A stretch of 5,538 bases of DNA from JAISGQ01 sp045534445 (lineage in GTDB: Bacteria > Bacillota > Clostridia > Oscillospirales > Acutalibacteraceae), in contig JAZSJQ010000068.1 of NCBI GenBank assembly GCA_045534445.1, positions 1-5,538 on the forward strand, in the 5' to 3' direction. Positions 4,356 through 5,538 of the stretch are shown here, piece after piece. Made by a program: the position numbers and the translations under genes. Below the pieces are notes generated by a model. It had not been told where the DNA came from. It saw only the letters and a program-made list of their open reading frames with translations, and did no database searches. Position 1 is the first letter of the stretch; every line of letters starts with the position of its first letter.

Positions 4356-5538
4356 ATGAGCGAATTTTTTCCTGATATTCCATATGTAAAATACGAAGGC
4401 AGGGATTCAAAGAATCCTTTTGCGTTTAAGTTCTATAACCCTGATGAGGTGATCGCAGGCAAAACAATGAAGGAGCATTGCAAGTTTGCGCTCGCATGGT
4501 GGCACGCTCTTACCGCAGGCGGCACCGATATGTTCGGCGCTGTCCCTGTTTACGACCGCAGCTTCAGCGGCACCGATCCTATGGAGATCGCAAGGAACCG
4601 CGTGTATGCAGGCTTTGAGATCATGGACAAGCTGGGGATCGAATATTTCTGCTTCCACGACCGTGATATCGCTCCCGAGGCTGAGACTCTTGCTGAGACC
4701 AACGCTCGTCTCGATGAGATAAGCGATCTCATCGCAGAGCAGATGAAGAAGCATAACAAGAAGAACCTCTGGGGTACTGCAAACTGCTTCGGTAATCCCC
4801 GTTACACCAACGGCGCAGGCACCAACCCCGATGCTGACGTTTTCGCATTCGCAGGCGCCCAGATCAAGAAGGCTATCGAGCTCACCGTCAAGCTTGGCGG
4901 TACAGGCTATGTTTTCTGGGGCGGTAGAGAAGGCTATGAGACCCTTCTCAACACCGATATGGGTCTTGAACTTGACAATATGGCTCGTCTTATGACCATG
5001 GCTCGCGACTATGCCCGTTCCATCGGCTTTGAGGGCGACTTCTATGTTGAACCCAAGCCGAAGGAGCCCACCAAGCACCAGTACGATTTCGACACTGCTA
5101 CCGTTATCGGCTTTCTCAAGGCGCACAACCTCGACAAGGATTTCAAGATAAACATCGAGCAGAACCACGCTATCCTTGCAGGTCACACCTTCCAGCACGA
5201 GCTTGCAACCGCTCGCATTAACGGTATGTTCGGTTCCATCGACGCGAACCAGGGTGACAATCTCCTCGGCTGGGACACCGACCAGTTCCCCACCAACGTT
5301 TACGAGGCAACCCTCTGCATGCTTGAGGTTCTCCGCGCAGGCGGCTTCACCAACGGCGGTCTCAACTTCGACGCTAAGCTCCGCCGCGGCTCCTGCCCAT
5401 TTGAGGATATCTTCCTCGGCTTCATTGCAGGTATGGATACATACGCTCTCGGTCTGCGCATAGCTGCAAAGATCATTGAGGACGGCAGGATCGACGAGTT
5501 TGTCGCAAAGCGCTATGCAAGCTGGAATGAAGGCATCG
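4356..5538 (+). CDS. xylA: Xylose isomerase (partial, runs off right edge)
   Basis: XylA interconverts D-xylose and D-xylulose (EC 5.3.1.5) in the cytoplasm, the first step of the isomerase route into the pentose phosphate pathway. The window holds 394 codons, most of the roughly 438 residues usual for this class II family. All catalytic and metal-site residues are present: H101 and D104 in CFHDRD, E232 and K234 in VEPKPKEPTKHQYD, E268 and H271 in NIEQNH, D296 in SIDAN, D307 and D309 in GWDTDQFP, and D339 in NFDAK. The positions match Escherichia coli XylA numbering. The ATG follows GGGAGGA with a 5-nt gap. Codons are strongly biased to C-ending forms, which points to high expression and explains a long antisense open frame. 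It is transcribed divergently from the M15 operon. Further xyl genes may lie beyond the edge. Confidence 0.97.
   Translation, partial: MSEFFPDIPYVKYEGRDSKNPFAFKFYNPDEVIAGKTMKEHCKFALAWWHALTAGGTDMFGAVPVYDRSFSGTDPMEIARNRVYAGFEIMDKLGIEYFCFHDRDIAPEAETLAETNARLDEISDLIAEQMKKHNKKNLWGTANCFGNPRYTNGAGTNPDADVFAFAGAQIKKAIELTVKLGGTGYVFWGGREGYETLLNTDMGLELDNMARLMTMARDYARSIGFEGDFYVEPKPKEPTKHQYDFDTATVIGFLKAHNLDKDFKINIEQNHAILAGHTFQHELATARINGMFGSIDANQGDNLLGWDTDQFPTNVYEATLCMLEVLRAGGFTNGGLNFDAKLRRGSCPFEDIFLGFIAGMDTYALGLRIAAKIIEDGRIDEFVAKRYASWNEGI

Noticed and set aside
4407..5198. 263-codon open frame on the minus strand opposite xylA
   Set aside because: It is antisense to a fully convincing xylose isomerase frame and arises from that gene's strong codon bias. 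The product resembles no family.
1..5538. CRISPR array, cas genes, tRNA, rRNA or insertion sequence
   Set aside because: No regularly spaced long repeats, transposase-like frame or recognisable RNA gene was seen on either strand.

Overview
The window looks like chromosomal DNA from an anaerobic gut-type Firmicute, most likely a Ruminococcus-like member of the Oscillospirales. This rests on recalled resemblance of the xylose isomerase and the clostridial style of the other proteins. No database search was possible, so the taxon is an inference.

Left part (1-1325, all minus strand): a MocR-type regulator (GntR winged helix plus a PLP-dependent aminotransferase-like domain) is followed 96 bp downstream by the first 22 codons of a pyridoxal/pyridoxamine kinase gene that runs off the left edge. 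The pairing suggests local control of vitamin B6 salvage. The regulator lacks the usual C-terminal part of the fold. The kinase start is preceded by a hairpin that would hide its ribosome binding site.

Middle part (1327-4084, all minus strand): a compact three-gene operon has a near-consensus promoter at 4055-4084 and an intrinsic terminator at 1327-1355. In transcription order it encodes a membrane-anchored M15-type D-Ala-D-Ala carboxypeptidase homologue, a short QueG-like protein with two 4Fe-4S motifs, and a Card1/Can2-like (DUF1887) CARF-nuclease. The first two genes share an ATGA overlap. The third probably starts at a TTG 5 nt after the second. The peptidase has unusual residues where the family's catalytic Glu and third zinc-ligand His are expected. 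The CARF-nuclease belongs to a family known from type III CRISPR ancillary effectors, but no cas gene or CRISPR array is visible here. This operon is the most interesting item in the window.

Right part (4085-5538): a 270-bp divergent intergenic region carries repeats and a good promoter for xylA on the plus strand. The promoter is followed by a 16-bp palindrome at the predicted transcription start, a strong ribosome binding site, and 394 codons of xylose isomerase with all catalytic residues, cut by the window edge. The xylA gene uses strongly biased, mostly C-ending codons, as expected for a highly expressed catabolic enzyme.
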